Positions 17,375-27,296 of a stretch of DNA of 64,000 nt are shown here, in pieces. Under the pieces are notes generated by a model. The model did not search any database. It was not told where the DNA came from and saw only the letters and a list, made by a program, of their open reading frames with translations. Position numbers and translations under genes: made by a program. The stretch comes from Pseudomonas oleovorans subsp. oleovorans (GTDB lineage Bacteria; Pseudomonadota; Gammaproteobacteria; Pseudomonadales; Pseudomonadaceae), in the NCBI RefSeq assembly GCF_002197815.1, contig NZ_NIUB01000024.1, positions 1-64,000 on the forward strand, given 5' to 3'. Positions within the stretch are counted from its first letter, which is position 1. Each line of letters begins with the position of its first letter.

Positions 17375-17610
17375 GCGCGCGCGTTGTAGGAGGCGCTTCA
17401 GCGGCGAGCTTTGTGCAGATGCAGTCGCGGCTAAAGCCCCTCCCACAAAGGTAATGCTGTTCACATAAGAAATGGTGGAGCGTGAATAGTCCCCTGGCCC
17501 CTTTGGGGGAAGGGCGGGCCGCGTTCGAATAGGGGAAGTCGGCGGTTTTGCTGCTATTTTCAGCCCTCTCCCCCAGCCCCTCTCCCATGAATGGGAGAGG
17601 GGGGGCTAAG
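17375..17610. repeat. REP-like modules
   Basis: GTAGGAGGCGCTTCAGCGGCGA with CGCGGCTAAAGCCCCTCCCACA (about 17383-17450) forms a facing pair. A CCCTCTCCC...GGGAGAGGG palindrome lies at about 17563-17600. The region up to 17752 has no other gene. Confidence 0.5.
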
Positions 17611-17752
17611 CGCTCGCGGCCCTAGATGAACAGCATCACCTCCCACGAAGTCGCTTTAGCCAAGGCGCTCGTATTTGCCCTGTGGCTTTCGTGGGGGGAT
17701 TTGCAGTCAAATGCCTGTGCGGGTAAATCTACCCCCGCGAGGACCATGGACG

Positions 17753-19627
17753 ATGACCCAACAATCGCAGTTCGCCCTGCTCGGCAAGAAGCGCTTTCTG
17801 CCGTTTTTCGTGACGCAATTGCTCGGCGCCTTCAACGACAATATCTTCAAGCAGTCGCTGATTCTCGCCATCCTCTTCAAGCTCAACACGGGCGCCGACC
17901 GCGATCTGCTGGTCAATCTCTGTGCCTTGCTGTTCATCCTGCCATTCTTTCTGTTCTCCGCCCTCGGCGGCCAGTTTGGCGAGAAGTTCGCCAAGGACGC
18001 GCTGATCCGCAAGATCAAGTTCGCCGAGATCCTGATCATGCTCGCCGGTGCCGTCGGGGTGCTGCTGGACAACCTGCCGCTGATGCTTGTCGTGTTGTTC
18101 GCCATGGGTACGCAGTCGGCGCTGTTTGGCCCGGTGAAGTATTCGATTCTGCCGCAGCACCTCAGGGAGCAGGAGCTGGTGGGCGGCAACGCCCTGGTGG
18201 AGATGGGTACGTTCCTGGCGATTCTGGCTGGCACCATCGGCGCCGGGATCATGATGGCCAGCAGCAATTATGCGCCCATCGTCGCCGGTTCGGTGGTGGC
18301 TGTGGCGCTGCTTGGCTACCTAGCCAGCCTGGGTATTCCCAGGGCGTCGGCGGCGATGCCTGAGTTGCCGCTGGACTGGAACATCTTTCGTCAGTCCTGG
18401 GCCATCATGAAGCTTGGCCTGGGCCAGCGTCCGGCGGTGTCGCGCTCGCTGGTGGGCAACTCCTGGTTCTGGTTTCTCGGCGCGATCTACCTGACGCAGA
18501 TTCCGGCTTACGCCAAGGAGTGGCTGTACGGTGACGAGAGCGTAGTGACGCTGATTCTCACCGTGTTCTCGCTGGGTATCGGCCTGGGCTCGATGCTTTG
18601 CGAGCGCATGAGCGGGCACAAGGTGGAGATCGGCCTGGTGCCGTTCGGCTCCATTGGCCTGACCCTGTTCGGCATGCTGCTGTGGTGGTTCTCCGGCGGT
18701 TTCCCACAGGGCGCCGCGCCGCATGACTGGCTGGCGCTGCTTGGCTACGGCCAGGCCTGGTGGATTCTCGGCTGCATCCTCGGCATCGGTCTGTTTGGCG
18801 GCTTCTACATCGTGCCGCTGTACGCGCTGATCCAGTCGCGCACCGCCGAGCACGAGCGGGCGCGGGTGATCGCGGCCAACAATATCCTCAATGCGCTGTT
18901 CATGGTGGCGTCGGCCATTGCAGCGATCCTGTTCCTGAGCGTCGCCGGGCTGTCGATTCCGCAGTTGTTCCTGGCCATCTCACTGATGAACATCGCGGTC
19001 AACAGCTACATCTTCAAGATCGTCCCCGAATTCAGCATGCGTTTTCTCATCTGGCTGCTGGGGCATTCGCTGTACCGGGTCGAGCACAAGGGGCTGGACG
19101 CGATTCCCGACGAGGGCGCGGCGGTTCTGGTGTGCAACCACGTGTCGTTCGTCGATGCACTGTTGATCGGCGGCGCCATTCGCCGGCCGGTGCGCTTCGT
19201 CATGTACTACAAGATCTACGACCTGCCGGTGCTCAATTTCATTTTCCGCACCGCCGGCGCCGTGCCGATTGCCGGGCGCAGCGAGGACCTGCTGATCTAC
19301 GACGCGGCGTTCAGGAAGATCGCCGAATACCTGCGCAATGGCGAGTTGGTGTGCATTTTCCCCGAGGGCAAGCTGACCACGGATGGCGAGATCGACGAGT
19401 TCAAGGCAGGGGTCGAACGCATTCTCGAAGAGAACCCGGTGCCGGTGATTCCCATGGCGCTGCAAGGTTTGTGGGGCAGCTTCTTCAGTCGCGACCCGCA
19501 CAAAGGGCTGTTCAAGCGCCTGTGGTCGCGGGTGTGCCTGGTGGCGGGAACGCCGATTGCGCCGGAGCAGGCCAAGCGCGAGGCGTTGCAGGCGCAGGTG
19601 GCGGCCTTGCGTGGGGATTGGCGTTGA
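17753..19627 (+). CDS. MFS lysophospholipid transporter-acyltransferase fusion (LplT-PlsC type)
   Basis: This 624-residue inner-membrane protein joins two domains. Residues about 1-410 are a 12-helix MFS transporter related to LplT, which flips lysophospholipids inward. Residues about 430-620 are a PlsC-type 1-acyl-glycerophosphate acyltransferase with the catalytic NHVSFVD (HX4D) and the FPEGKLTTDGEI motif. Related proteins also carry a C-terminal acyl-ACP synthetase (Aas); that third domain is absent and the ORF ends cleanly after the acyltransferase. The likely role is repair of lysophospholipids by import and reacylation. I start at the ATG at 17753 (MTQQSQFALLGKKRF), after the non-conserved 26-residue extension of the longer frame. 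Confidence 0.8.
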   Translation: MTQQSQFALLGKKRFLPFFVTQLLGAFNDNIFKQSLILAILFKLNTGADRDLLVNLCALLFILPFFLFSALGGQFGEKFAKDALIRKIKFAEILIMLAGAVGVLLDNLPLMLVVLFAMGTQSALFGPVKYSILPQHLREQELVGGNALVEMGTFLAILAGTIGAGIMMASSNYAPIVAGSVVAVALLGYLASLGIPRASAAMPELPLDWNIFRQSWAIMKLGLGQRPAVSRSLVGNSWFWFLGAIYLTQIPAYAKEWLYGDESVVTLILTVFSLGIGLGSMLCERMSGHKVEIGLVPFGSIGLTLFGMLLWWFSGGFPQGAAPHDWLALLGYGQAWWILGCILGIGLFGGFYIVPLYALIQSRTAEHERARVIAANNILNALFMVASAIAAILFLSVAGLSIPQLFLAISLMNIAVNSYIFKIVPEFSMRFLIWLLGHSLYRVEHKGLDAIPDEGAAVLVCNHVSFVDALLIGGAIRRPVRFVMYYKIYDLPVLNFIFRTAGAVPIAGRSEDLLIYDAAFRKIAEYLRNGELVCIFPEGKLTTDGEIDEFKAGVERILEENPVPVIPMALQGLWGSFFSRDPHKGLFKRLWSRVCLVAGTPIAPEQAKREALQAQVAALRGDWR

Positions 19628-19629
19628 CT

Positions 19630-19740
19630 TGAACCATGTGGGAGGGGCTTTCGGCTCGGGCATCCTGCTTCGCTCTACCTCCTGCATCCCTGCAGTTGCA
19701 GCCGCGATTCGCCGCTAAAGCGCCTCCCACGAAGCTGGAT
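19630..19740. repeat. REP/BIME pair
   Basis: GTGGGAGGGGCTTTCGGCTCG and the inverted CGCCGCTAAAGCGCCTCCCAC face each other in the convergent gap between the acyltransferase gene and the SMR transporter gene. Confidence 0.6.
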
Positions 19741-19750
19741 TCCGGCTTTT

Positions 19751-20065
19751 TCAGTGGCTCAGCTTGAGACCGATCAGCCCGCAGACGATCAGCGCGACGC
19801 TGGCCAGGCGCAGCAGCGCCATGGATTCGCCGAACAGGATGATGCCGGCGATCACCGTGCCCACGGCGCCGACGCCGGTCCAGATGGCGTAGGCGGTACC
19901 CAGCGGCAGTTCCTTCATCGCCAGGCCGAGCAGGCCGAGGCTGACCAGCATGGCGCAGACGGTCAGCGCCGTTGGCAAGGGGCGGGTGAAGCCTTCGGTG
20001 TATTTCAGGCCGATGGCCCAGCCGACCTCGAACAGGCCGGCGAGAAACAGAATGATCCAGGACAT
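19751..20065 (-). CDS. gdx: guanidinium exporter, SMR family (SugE/Gdx)
   Basis: A 104-residue, four-helix small multidrug resistance protein. It begins [23 protein letters not shown] with the conserved membrane-embedded Glu, and contains [20 protein letters not shown] with the SMR signature Trp-Thr-Gly and an ending of GLIGLKLSH. This is the SugE/Gdx subgroup, which exports guanidinium by proton exchange. The call is strengthened by the guanidine-II riboswitch directly upstream. The ATG at 20065 follows a GGAGG site with correct spacing; the longer frame to 20158 would run through the riboswitch. Confidence 0.9.
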   Translation of the reverse strand: MSWIILFLAGLFEVGWAIGLKYTEGFTRPLPTALTVCAMLVSLGLLGLAMKELPLGTAYAIWTGVGAVGTVIAGIILFGESMALLRLASVALIVCGLIGLKLSH

Positions 20066-20085
20066 AGTCACCTCCAGTGGCTGAA

Positions 20086-20137
20086 GGGGCCGTCCCCGGA
20101 TGAGCCACCCTGGGCTCAGGGTGTGGAGGTCGTCCTC
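20086..20137 (-). promoter_or_regulatory. guanidine-II (mini-ykkC) riboswitch
   Basis: Read on the minus strand, two small hairpins share the diagnostic ACGR loop: GAGG-ACGA-CCTC (20126-20137) and GGGG-ACGG-CCCC (20086-20097), separated by about 28 bases. The second hairpin ends about 10 bases before the GGAGG ribosome-binding site of the SMR gene. This fits the known translational-control layout of guanidine-II riboswitches, which switch on guanidine exporters. Confidence 0.9.
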
Positions 20138-20206
20138 GCGTGCGCCATTATTGTGCACATTGGCGCGTCCGGGGCAAGGCGCCCCGGATTGGTGCGAGAT
20201 GCTGAG

Positions 20207-21154
20207 TCAGTCTGCGCTGTGCTTGGCGTTCTGGCCCATGCGGCGGTACAGGGTCGCCAGCAGCGGGCCGGACAGGTTGTGCCAGACGCTGAACAGGGCG
20301 CTGGGCACGGCGGCCAGCGGGCTGAAGTGTGCGCTGGCCAACGCGGCACCGAGGCCGGAGTTCTGCATGCCGACTTCGATCGACAGCGTCTTGCGCTGCG
20401 CCAGCGACATGCCGAACAGGCGCCCGGCCAGGTAACCCAGGCCCAGGCCGATGCCGTTGTGCAGGATCACCACGGCCATGATCAGCAGGCCGGATTCGGC
20501 GATCTTGCCCTGGCTGGCGGCGACGACCGCAGCGACGATGGCGACGATGCTCACCACGGAAATCAGCGGCAGCACCTCCACGGCGGTCTTCACTCGCTCG
20601 CCGAGCAGGCGCTGGGCGATCAGACCCAGGGCGATGGGCAGCAGCACCATCTTGAGGATGGAGATGAACATGGCGCTGAACGATACTGGCAGCCATTCCG
20701 AGGCCAGCATCCAGATCAGCGCCGGGGTGACCAGCGGGGCGAGCAGGGTGGTGACGGCGGTGATCGACACCGACAGCGCCAGGTCGCCACGGGCGAACCA
20801 GGTGATCACGTTGGAGGCAGTGCCGCCCGGGCAGCAGCCGACCAGAATCACGCCCACGGCGATTTCCGGCGGCAGCGCGAATATCTGGCACAGCAGCCAG
20901 GCGGTGCTGGGCATGATGATGAACTGGGCCAGTACGCCAAGCAGCACGGCCAGCGGGCGACGGGCGACTTCCTGAAAGTCCGCGCCCTTGAGGGTCAGGC
21001 CCATGCCGAACATGATCAGTCCGAGCAGCGGCACGATCCAGGCGGTCAGTGGCAGGAACCAGCTGGGCTGGAAGAATGCCATGACGGCGAACAGCAACAC
21101 CCAGACGGCGAAGGTGTTGCCGATGAAACGGCTGAGGGCGATCAGTGCTTGCAT
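20207..21154 (-). CDS. bile acid:sodium symporter-family transporter
   Basis: A 315-residue integral membrane protein with about ten helices, matching the BASS/arsenite-permease-like SBF family. The signature region VGCCPGGTASNVITWFARGDLALSVSITAVTTLLAP is present, together with the IEVGMQNSGLGAALA motif in the second inverted half. Substrates in this family range from bile acids to pantoate and 2-keto acids, so the substrate is unknown. The start ATG 21154 (MQALIALSRF) is preceded by AGGAAA; the longer frame to 21253 adds a polar, non-conserved stretch overlapping a REP. It appears monocistronic. Confidence 0.8.
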   Translation of the reverse strand: MQALIALSRFIGNTFAVWVLLFAVMAFFQPSWFLPLTAWIVPLLGLIMFGMGLTLKGADFQEVARRPLAVLLGVLAQFIIMPSTAWLLCQIFALPPEIAVGVILVGCCPGGTASNVITWFARGDLALSVSITAVTTLLAPLVTPALIWMLASEWLPVSFSAMFISILKMVLLPIALGLIAQRLLGERVKTAVEVLPLISVVSIVAIVAAVVAASQGKIAESGLLIMAVVILHNGIGLGLGYLAGRLFGMSLAQRKTLSIEVGMQNSGLGAALASAHFSPLAAVPSALFSVWHNLSGPLLATLYRRMGQNAKHSAD

Positions 21155-21220
21155 GGCAGATTTCCTGGCAGGTTCGGAAAAGCCGGCAAGCCTACCAGAA
21201 GCGTCCAGCGCAGCAGAACT

Positions 21221-21295
21221 GTAGGAGCCGGCTTGCCGGCGATGCTTTTCCAAGGAGTGTCGATAGAACCGATCGCCAGCAAGCTGGCTCCTACA
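21221..21295. repeat. REP/BIME pair (GTAGGAGCCGGCTTGCCGGCGA)
   Basis: Two facing modules, GTAGGAGCCGGCTTGCCGGC and GCCAGCAAGCTGGCTCCTAC, form a classic Pseudomonas BIME between hexR and the symporter gene. Confidence 0.85.
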
Positions 21296-21301
21296 AAAGC
21301 C

Positions 21302-22171
21302 CTAGAGCGGCTCTTCGTCCGCCGGGTAGCGGCTGGCGCTGAGGCTTTCCTTGATCTTGCGCAGGTGCGGCTGGAAGTCGACGCCGCGGCGCAGGGTGAC
21401 GCCGGTGGCGAGCACGTCGAGCACGGTGAGCTGGATGATGCGCGAGGTCATCGGCATGTAGATGTCGGTGTCTTCCGGCAGTGGAATGTCCAGGCTCAGG
21501 GTGCTGGCCCTGGCCAGCGGCGAGCCGGCAGCGGTGAGGCCAAGCACCGATGCACCGTTCTCGCGGGCCAGACGCGCCACTTCCACCAGCTCGCGGGTGC
21601 GCCCGGTGTAGGAAATGATCACGAACAGATCGCCGGTGTGCGCCACCGAGGCGATCATGCGTTGCATCAGCACGTCGGAATGCGCTGACACCGCCAGGTT
21701 GAAGCGAAAGAACTTGTGTTGCGCGTCGAGCGCCACCGAGGCCGAGGCGCCGAGGCCGAAGAAATGGATCTGCCGCGCCTGGATCAGCAGGTCGACGGCG
21801 CGGCTGATGTGCTGCGGGTCGAGGCTCTGGCAGGCGCTGTCCAGCGAGGCGATGGTGCTGCCGAAGATCTTGCGCGTGTAGGCCTCGGGGCCGTCGTCGG
21901 CCGATACCGCACGGCTGACGTAGGCGGCGCCGCTGGCCAGGCTCTGCGCCAGCTGCATCTTCAGTTCCGGGTAGCCGTTGGCACCGAAGGAGCGGCAGAA
22001 ACGGTTGACCGTCGGCTCGCTGACACCCGCCGCCTGGGCCAGTGCGGCGATGCTGAAGCGCGTGGCCTGCTGCGGGTCGTGCAGGATCACTTCGGCGACC
22101 TTGCGTTCGGCCTTGTTCAGGTCGTCCAGGCGGCTCTGGATCTGTTCCAGCAGGTTGCGCACGCGGTCCAT
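21302..22171 (-). CDS. hexR: HexR, RpiR-family repressor of central carbon metabolism
   Basis: A 289-residue regulator with an N-terminal RpiR-type helix-turn-helix ([24 protein letters not shown], about residues 39-62) and a C-terminal SIS sugar-phosphate-binding domain ([38 protein letters not shown]). In Pseudomonas HexR represses zwf-pgl-eda, edd-glk and gap-1 and is released by 2-keto-3-deoxy-6-phosphogluconate. It is transcribed divergently from zwf across about 200 bases that contain a matching operator. The gene is intact, and the start at 22171 ([12 protein letters not shown]) matches the family. Confidence 0.93.
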   Translation of the reverse strand: MDRVRNLLEQIQSRLDDLNKAERKVAEVILHDPQQATRFSIAALAQAAGVSEPTVNRFCRSFGANGYPELKMQLAQSLASGAAYVSRAVSADDGPEAYTRKIFGSTIASLDSACQSLDPQHISRAVDLLIQARQIHFFGLGASASVALDAQHKFFRFNLAVSAHSDVLMQRMIASVAHTGDLFVIISYTGRTRELVEVARLARENGASVLGLTAAGSPLARASTLSLDIPLPEDTDIYMPMTSRIIQLTVLDVLATGVTLRRGVDFQPHLRKIKESLSASRYPADEEPL

Positions 22172-22292
22172 AAGGGCTCCTAACAGGCGGTTGAACGGGC
22201 TTGGCGACAGGCGATGGGCGGTAAAACAACCGGCCTATCCTACTGATGCCGCCTCAAGGTCACCACTGACTTATCGGATGCAGTGAATGATG

Positions 22293-22307
22293 TTGTTGCT
22301 ATCACAA
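22293..22307. promoter_or_regulatory. HexR operator at zwf
   Basis: TTGTTGCTATCACAA fits the HexR consensus TTGT-N7/8-ACAA exactly. It lies about 70 bases before the zwf ATG in the hexR-zwf gap. Confidence 0.85.
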
Positions 22308-22374
22308 CATTTTTCCTTGATAAAAGCAGTATCACCCGGTATTTCTAGTGCATCTTGATAAAAGAACAAACTCC

Positions 22375-23844
22375 ATGCCCGCGATAAAGCTTGAATCCTG
22401 CACCTTTGCCTTGTTCGGAGCGCTGGGCGATCTGGCCTTGCGCAAGTTGTTTCCCGCGCTTTACCAGCTTGATCGCGCTGGTTTGCTACACGATGCCACG
22501 CGCATTCTCGCCCTGGCCCGTGAAGCGGGCGAGCCGAGCGACCACCTGCGTGCCATCGAGCAGGCGTTGCGCCTGCATGTGCCAGCCAAGGAGCTGACGG
22601 AAACCGACATGGCGCGGTTCCTGGCGCGTCTGAGCTACCTGACCATGGACTTTCTCAAGGCCGAGGACTACTCGGCGCTGCTCGAGCAGGTCAGCCCGCA
22701 GGATCAGTTGATCGCCTACTTCGCCACGCCAGCCTCGGTATATGGCGGCATCTGCGCCAACCTGGCCGCGGTGGGCCTGGCCGAGCGCTGCCGGGTGGTG
22801 CTGGAAAAGCCCATCGGCCACGACCTGGCCTCTTCGCGTGCGGTGAACGATGCGGTGGCGCAGGTGTTCGCGGAGAACCGCGTCTATCGCATCGACCATT
22901 ACCTGGGCAAGGAGACGGTGCAGAACCTGATCGCCCTGCGCTTCGCCAACAGCCTGTTTGAAACCCAGTGGAACCAGAACCACATCTCCCACGTGGAAAT
23001 CACCGTGGCCGAGAAGGTCGGCATCGAGGGGCGTTGGGGCTATTTCGACCAGGCCGGCCAGCTGCGCGACATGATCCAGAACCACCTGCTGCAGTTGCTC
23101 TGCCTGATCGCCATGGACCCGCCCAGCGACCTGTCCGCCGACAGCATCCGCGACGAGAAGGTCAAGGTGCTCAAGGCTCTGGAGCCGATCAGCGCCGAAC
23201 AGCTTGGCCAGCGCGTGGTGCGCGGCCAGTACGTGGCCGGCAGCAGCGACGGTCGGCCGGTGCCCGGCTATCTGGAAGAAGAGAATTCCAACACTCAGAG
23301 CGACACCGAAACCTTCGTCGCCCTGCGTGCCGACATCCGCAACTGGCGCTGGGCCGGCGTGGCGTTCTACCTGCGCACCGGCAAGCGCATGCCGCAGAAG
23401 CTGTCGCAGATCGTCATCCACTTCAAGGCGCCGCCGCACTACATCTTCGCCCCGGAGCAACGCCAGCTGATCGGCAACAAGCTGATCATCCGCCTGCAGC
23501 CGGACGAGGGTATCGCCCTGCAGGTGCTGACCAAGGATCAGGGCCTGGACAAGGGCATGCAGCTACGCAGTGGTCCGCTGCAACTGAGTTTTTCCGATAC
23601 CTACCGCAGCGCGCGCATCCCCGATGCCTACGAACGTCTGCTGCTGGAAGTGATGCGCGGCAACCAGAACCTGTTCGTGCGCAAGGACGAAATCGAATAT
23701 GCCTGGCAGTGGTGCGATCAGCTGATCGCCGGCTGGAAGCAGCTCGGCGAGGCGCCGAAACCCTATACCGCCGGTAGTTGGGGCCCGATGGCGTCGGTTG
23801 CCTTGATCACCCGTGATGGCAGGAGCTGGTATGGCGATCTCTGA
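22375..23844 (+). CDS. zwf: glucose-6-phosphate 1-dehydrogenase
   Basis: Oxidises glucose-6-phosphate to 6-phosphogluconolactone, feeding the Entner-Doudoroff and pentose phosphate routes. The 489-residue protein has the nucleotide-binding start [16 protein letters not shown] (residues 10-25), the substrate/catalytic motif RIDHYLGKE (172-180), and the expected C-terminal [11 protein letters not shown] use the ATG at 22375 (MPAIKLES), which aligns with other Pseudomonas Zwf proteins; the frame's ATG at 22348 adds nine non-conserved residues. It is the first gene of the zwf-pgl-eda operon and overlaps pgl by 14 bases. Confidence 0.95.
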   Translation: MPAIKLESCTFALFGALGDLALRKLFPALYQLDRAGLLHDATRILALAREAGEPSDHLRAIEQALRLHVPAKELTETDMARFLARLSYLTMDFLKAEDYSALLEQVSPQDQLIAYFATPASVYGGICANLAAVGLAERCRVVLEKPIGHDLASSRAVNDAVAQVFAENRVYRIDHYLGKETVQNLIALRFANSLFETQWNQNHISHVEITVAEKVGIEGRWGYFDQAGQLRDMIQNHLLQLLCLIAMDPPSDLSADSIRDEKVKVLKALEPISAEQLGQRVVRGQYVAGSSDGRPVPGYLEEENSNTQSDTETFVALRADIRNWRWAGVAFYLRTGKRMPQKLSQIVIHFKAPPHYIFAPEQRQLIGNKLIIRLQPDEGIALQVLTKDQGLDKGMQLRSGPLQLSFSDTYRSARIPDAYERLLLEVMRGNQNLFVRKDEIEYAWQWCDQLIAGWKQLGEAPKPYTAGSWGPMASVALITRDGRSWYGDL

Positions 23845-24544
23845 ACTGCAACTGCCGCCAGGCGTCCGGGCCTGTACGCATGACGCTGCCGGACCAATGG
23901 CTCAGGCGCTGGCCGTGCGCGTGGCTGATGCCTTGCGTGAGGCCATCGCCGTTCGCGGTCAGGCGACCCTGGTGGTGTCCGGCGGGCGCAGTCCGGTGTC
24001 GTTCTTCGAGGCGCTGGCGCAGCAGGATCTGCCCTGGGCGCAGGTGCGGGTCAGCCTGGCCGACGAGCGTTGGGTGCCGGTCAATCACGCCAGCAGCAAC
24101 GAGGCGCTGGTGCGCCGTCATCTGCTGCGTGGCGCGGCCTCCGAGGCGAAGTTCCTCGGCCTGTACCGGGTCGCCGGTAGCCTGGAGCAGGCGGCCGAGT
24201 TGGCCGATGCGGCCTTTGCCGAACTGCCGCCGATCGACGTGCTGGTGCTCGGCATGGGCGACGACGGCCACACCGCCTCGTTGTTCCCGGACAGCCCCAA
24301 TCTCGATCTGGCGCTACGCGCCGACTGCTCGCGCCGGGTATTGCCGATGCAGGCGCCGAGCCAGCCCGCACAGCGCCTGACCCTGACCCTGCCGCTGCTG
24401 GCCGGCGCGCGCCTGCCGCTGCTTGCGATCCAGGGCCAGGCCAAGCTGGCCACCCTGGCCGAGGCGCTGGCGCCCGGCGAGGTGGCGCGCATGCCGATCC
24501 GCGCCTTCCTGCATTCCCCTCTCGAAATCTATTGGTGCCCCTGA
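23831..24544 (+). CDS. pgl: 6-phosphogluconolactonase
   Basis: Hydrolyses 6-phosphogluconolactone to 6-phosphogluconate. The 237-residue protein shows the family motifs [34 protein letters not shown] and [17 protein letters not shown]. The start is placed at ATG 23831 ([11 protein letters not shown]), which follows AGGAG and overlaps the end of zwf, implying translational coupling. The next gene, eda, begins one base after its stop codon. Confidence 0.93.
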   Translation: MAISELQLPPGVRACTHDAAGPMAQALAVRVADALREAIAVRGQATLVVSGGRSPVSFFEALAQQDLPWAQVRVSLADERWVPVNHASSNEALVRRHLLRGAASEAKFLGLYRVAGSLEQAAELADAAFAELPPIDVLVLGMGDDGHTASLFPDSPNLDLALRADCSRRVLPMQAPSQPAQRLTLTLPLLAGARLPLLAIQGQAKLATLAEALAPGEVARMPIRAFLHSPLEIYWCP

Positions 24545-24545
24545 C

Positions 24546-25217
24546 ATGACCAGCCTCGACCAAGGCCAGCGCGCGCGCATGGCCGACAAAATCGCCGAGA
24601 TCGACCGCATCTGCGCCCAGGCACGGATCATGCCGGTGATCACCATCGCCCGTGAGGCGGACATCCTGCCGCTGGCCGATGCGCTGGCTGCCGGTGGCCT
24701 GCGTGTGCTGGAGGTGACCCTGCGCTCGGAGCACGGCCTGGAGGCGATTCGTCGTCTGCGCGCCGAGCGCCCCGAGCTGTGCGTCGGCGCTGGCACCGTG
24801 CTCGACGAGCAGATGCTGGCCGCCGCCACGGATGCTGGGGCGCAGTTCATCGTCACCCCAGGCAGCACCCGCGAGCTGCTGCTGGCCGCGCTGGACAATC
24901 CGCTGCCACTGTTGCCGGGCATCAGTAGTGCGTCGGAGATCATGATCGGCTACGCCCTGGGCTATCGCCGCTTCAAGCTGTTCCCCGCCGAGGTGTGCGG
25001 CGGGGTGGCGGCGCTCAAGGCGCTGGCCGGGCCGTTCGCTGGCGTGCGGTTTTGCCCGACCGGCGGTATCACCCTGGATAACCTGCAGCGCTACATGGCG
25101 CAGCCCAACGTCATGTGTGTCGGCGGTACCTGGATGTTCCAGCGCGAATGGGTGGAAAACAGCGACTGGGCGCGTATCCAGCAATGCAGCGCCGAGGCAC
25201 TGCAGCTGTTGGACTGA
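24546..25217 (+). CDS. eda: 2-dehydro-3-deoxy-phosphogluconate (KDPG) aldolase
   Basis: Cleaves KDPG to pyruvate and glyceraldehyde-3-phosphate, the last Entner-Doudoroff step. The 223-residue protein has the catalytic Glu in LEVTLRSE (about residue 56), the Schiff-base Lys in RRFKLFPAE (about residue 144), and the phosphate-binding stretch FCPTGGI. It is the third gene of the zwf-pgl-eda operon, with the ATG one base beyond the pgl stop. Its substrate is made by Edd, whose gene is not in this window. Confidence 0.95.
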   Translation: MTSLDQGQRARMADKIAEIDRICAQARIMPVITIAREADILPLADALAAGGLRVLEVTLRSEHGLEAIRRLRAERPELCVGAGTVLDEQMLAAATDAGAQFIVTPGSTRELLLAALDNPLPLLPGISSASEIMIGYALGYRRFKLFPAEVCGGVAALKALAGPFAGVRFCPTGGITLDNLQRYMAQPNVMCVGGTWMFQREWVENSDWARIQQCSAEALQLLD

Positions 25218-25358
25218 AACGCGTCGCTGCCGATTGTCGGATCGACTTAAAATCTGTGCCGTGTTGGACGCCTGTGACGTCAGGTAATGTCATTGTGCTG
25301 GCGTCAATAAAAACAATTCTCCAGCTAAACCTGAAACATCCGCAGTTGGAGAATTTTT

Positions 25359-27280
25359 ATGAACACCTGGTTCGCTAATCTCAGCGTGACCCGCAAGCTT
25401 GCTCTCGGCTTCGGCCTGGTGCTGGCGTTGACCCTGGCGCTGGCCTGGACTGCCTGGAGCGGCCTGGGCAGCGTTATCCAGCGCAGCAGCTGGATGAGCG
25501 AAATTACGCAACTGAACGCCACGCTGACCAATCTGCGGATCGCCCGTCTGCAGTTCATGCTGGCCAAGGGCGATGCCCCCAGCACCGAGCGTTTGCTGAC
25601 CAACCTCGACATCTATCTGCAGCAGCAGAAAAAATTGCTCGGCACCTTCACCAATCCAGTGAACGTCAAGCTGCTGCAGGAGCAGGACCGCTATAACCAG
25701 GACTACCAGCGCTCTCTGGCCGGCATGCGCGCCGCCTACGCAGTAGCGGCCAAGGTGCGTGATCAGGTCGCTGTCGAAGACCAGCAATTGAGTGAGCTGC
25801 TGGCCACGATGCGGCGCAGTATCGAACAGCTGCCGGAATACGACGCCAATCGCTTCCCGCAACTGCAGGCGCTGACCGCTACGCATGGCGAATTGTTGCG
25901 CCTGCGCTATCTGCTTGAACGTTATGACAGCGCCCCGATGCCCAAATCGAACAGGCGCTGTCCGAGCGTATCGCCATGGCCCGTGCCAGCCTGGATACCC
26001 TGGAGCAGGTTTTTGGTAGCACCCAGCAAGAAGCCGTACGCCGTATCGAGGCGGCCCTGGCGCAGTTCGAGCAGACCGTGCAGGCGTTCAAGGGCGCCAC
26101 GGCCGATATCGCCCGCACCCGTCAGGAAATGACCGACCAGCAGACCGAGATCGTCCGCATCAGTGACACCCTGTACAAGTTCCAGATCGAGCGTCTGGCC
26201 ATCGAGAGCGCCGAGGCGCGCACCTGGCAGATCATCGCCGTGCTGCTGGCGCTGCTGTTCGGTGTGTTGGCAGCCTGGCTGATCACGCGCCAGATCACGC
26301 GTCCGCTGCAGGACACCCTAGGCGCCGTGCAGCGTATTGCCGATGGCGACCTGACCGAGTCGGCGCGCATCACGCGTCGTGACGAGCTGGGCATGTTGCA
26401 GCAGGGCATCGCGCAGATGGCCGGCACCCTGCGAGAGCTGATCAGCGGCATTCGCGATGGCGTGGCGCAGATCGCCAGCGCTGCCGAGCAGCTTTCCGCC
26501 GTGACCGAGCAGACCAGCGCGGGTGCCAATCATCAGCGCCAGGAAACCGATCAGGTGGCCACGGCCATGCATGAAATGTCCGCCACCGTGCAGGAAGTGG
26601 CGCGCAATGCCGAGCAGGCCTCCGATGCCGCGACCGCTGCCGATGCCGAAGCGCGTCAGGGTGATCAGGTGGTGGCTCAGGTGGTGTCGCAGATCGAGCG
26701 TCTGGCTGCCGAAGTGGGGCGTTCCTCCGAGGCCATGACTGGCCTGCAGCAGGAAAGCGACAAGATCGGCAGCGTGATGGACGTGATCAAGTCGGTGGCC
26801 GAGCAGACCAACCTGCTGGCGCTCAACGCTGCCATCGAGGCGGCGCGGGCCGGTGAGGCCGGTCGTGGGTTTGCCGTGGTGGCCGATGAAGTGCGCGGCT
26901 TGGCCCAGCGTACGCAGAAGTCCACCGAGGAAATCGAAGCGCTGATCGCCGGCTTGCAGAGTGGTACTCAGCAGGTGGCAGCGGCGATGCGCACCAGCCG
27001 CGACATCACCGACAGCAGCGTCGAGCTGACCCGCAAGGCCGGTGTGTCGCTGGCCAGCATCACCCAGGCGGTGTCCAACATCCAGTCGATGAACCAGCAG
27101 ATCGCGGCGGCCGCCGAAGAGCAGAGCGCCGTGGCCGAGGAGATCAGCCGCAGCGTGATCAGCGTGCGTGACATCTCCGAACAAACTGCCAGCGCCAGCG
27201 AAGAAACCGCTGCCTCCAGCGCCGAACTGGCCCGTCTGGGCGGTCAGTTGCAGGCCATGGTCAGCCGCTTCCGCGTCTAG
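25359..27280 (+). pseudogene. methyl-accepting chemotaxis protein with HBM sensor domain (McpS-like), frameshifted
   Basis: The gene would encode a chemoreceptor of about 640 residues. It has an N-terminal transmembrane helix (LALGFGLVLALTLALAWTAW), an all-helical periplasmic domain of about 250 residues like the HBM domain of P. putida McpS (a receptor for TCA intermediates), a second helix, a HAMP domain, and the signalling tip [20 protein letters not shown]. At 25932-25937 one base is missing in a C tract (GCCCCGAT). The frame starting at 25359 ends in unrelated sequence at 26132, and the true frame resumes with [13 protein letters not shown] at 25937. An internal ATG at 25976 could start a receptor lacking most of the sensor. 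A sequencing error is possible, but otherwise the sequence is intact. Confidence 0.85.
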
Positions 27281-27296
27281 GCCTGCAGTCGTGTCG

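Noticed and set aside
19754..21688. 644-codon open frame on the plus strand
   Set aside because: Antisense to the SMR exporter and symporter genes and part of hexR; extremely His/Gln/Asp-rich, as expected of a shadow frame.
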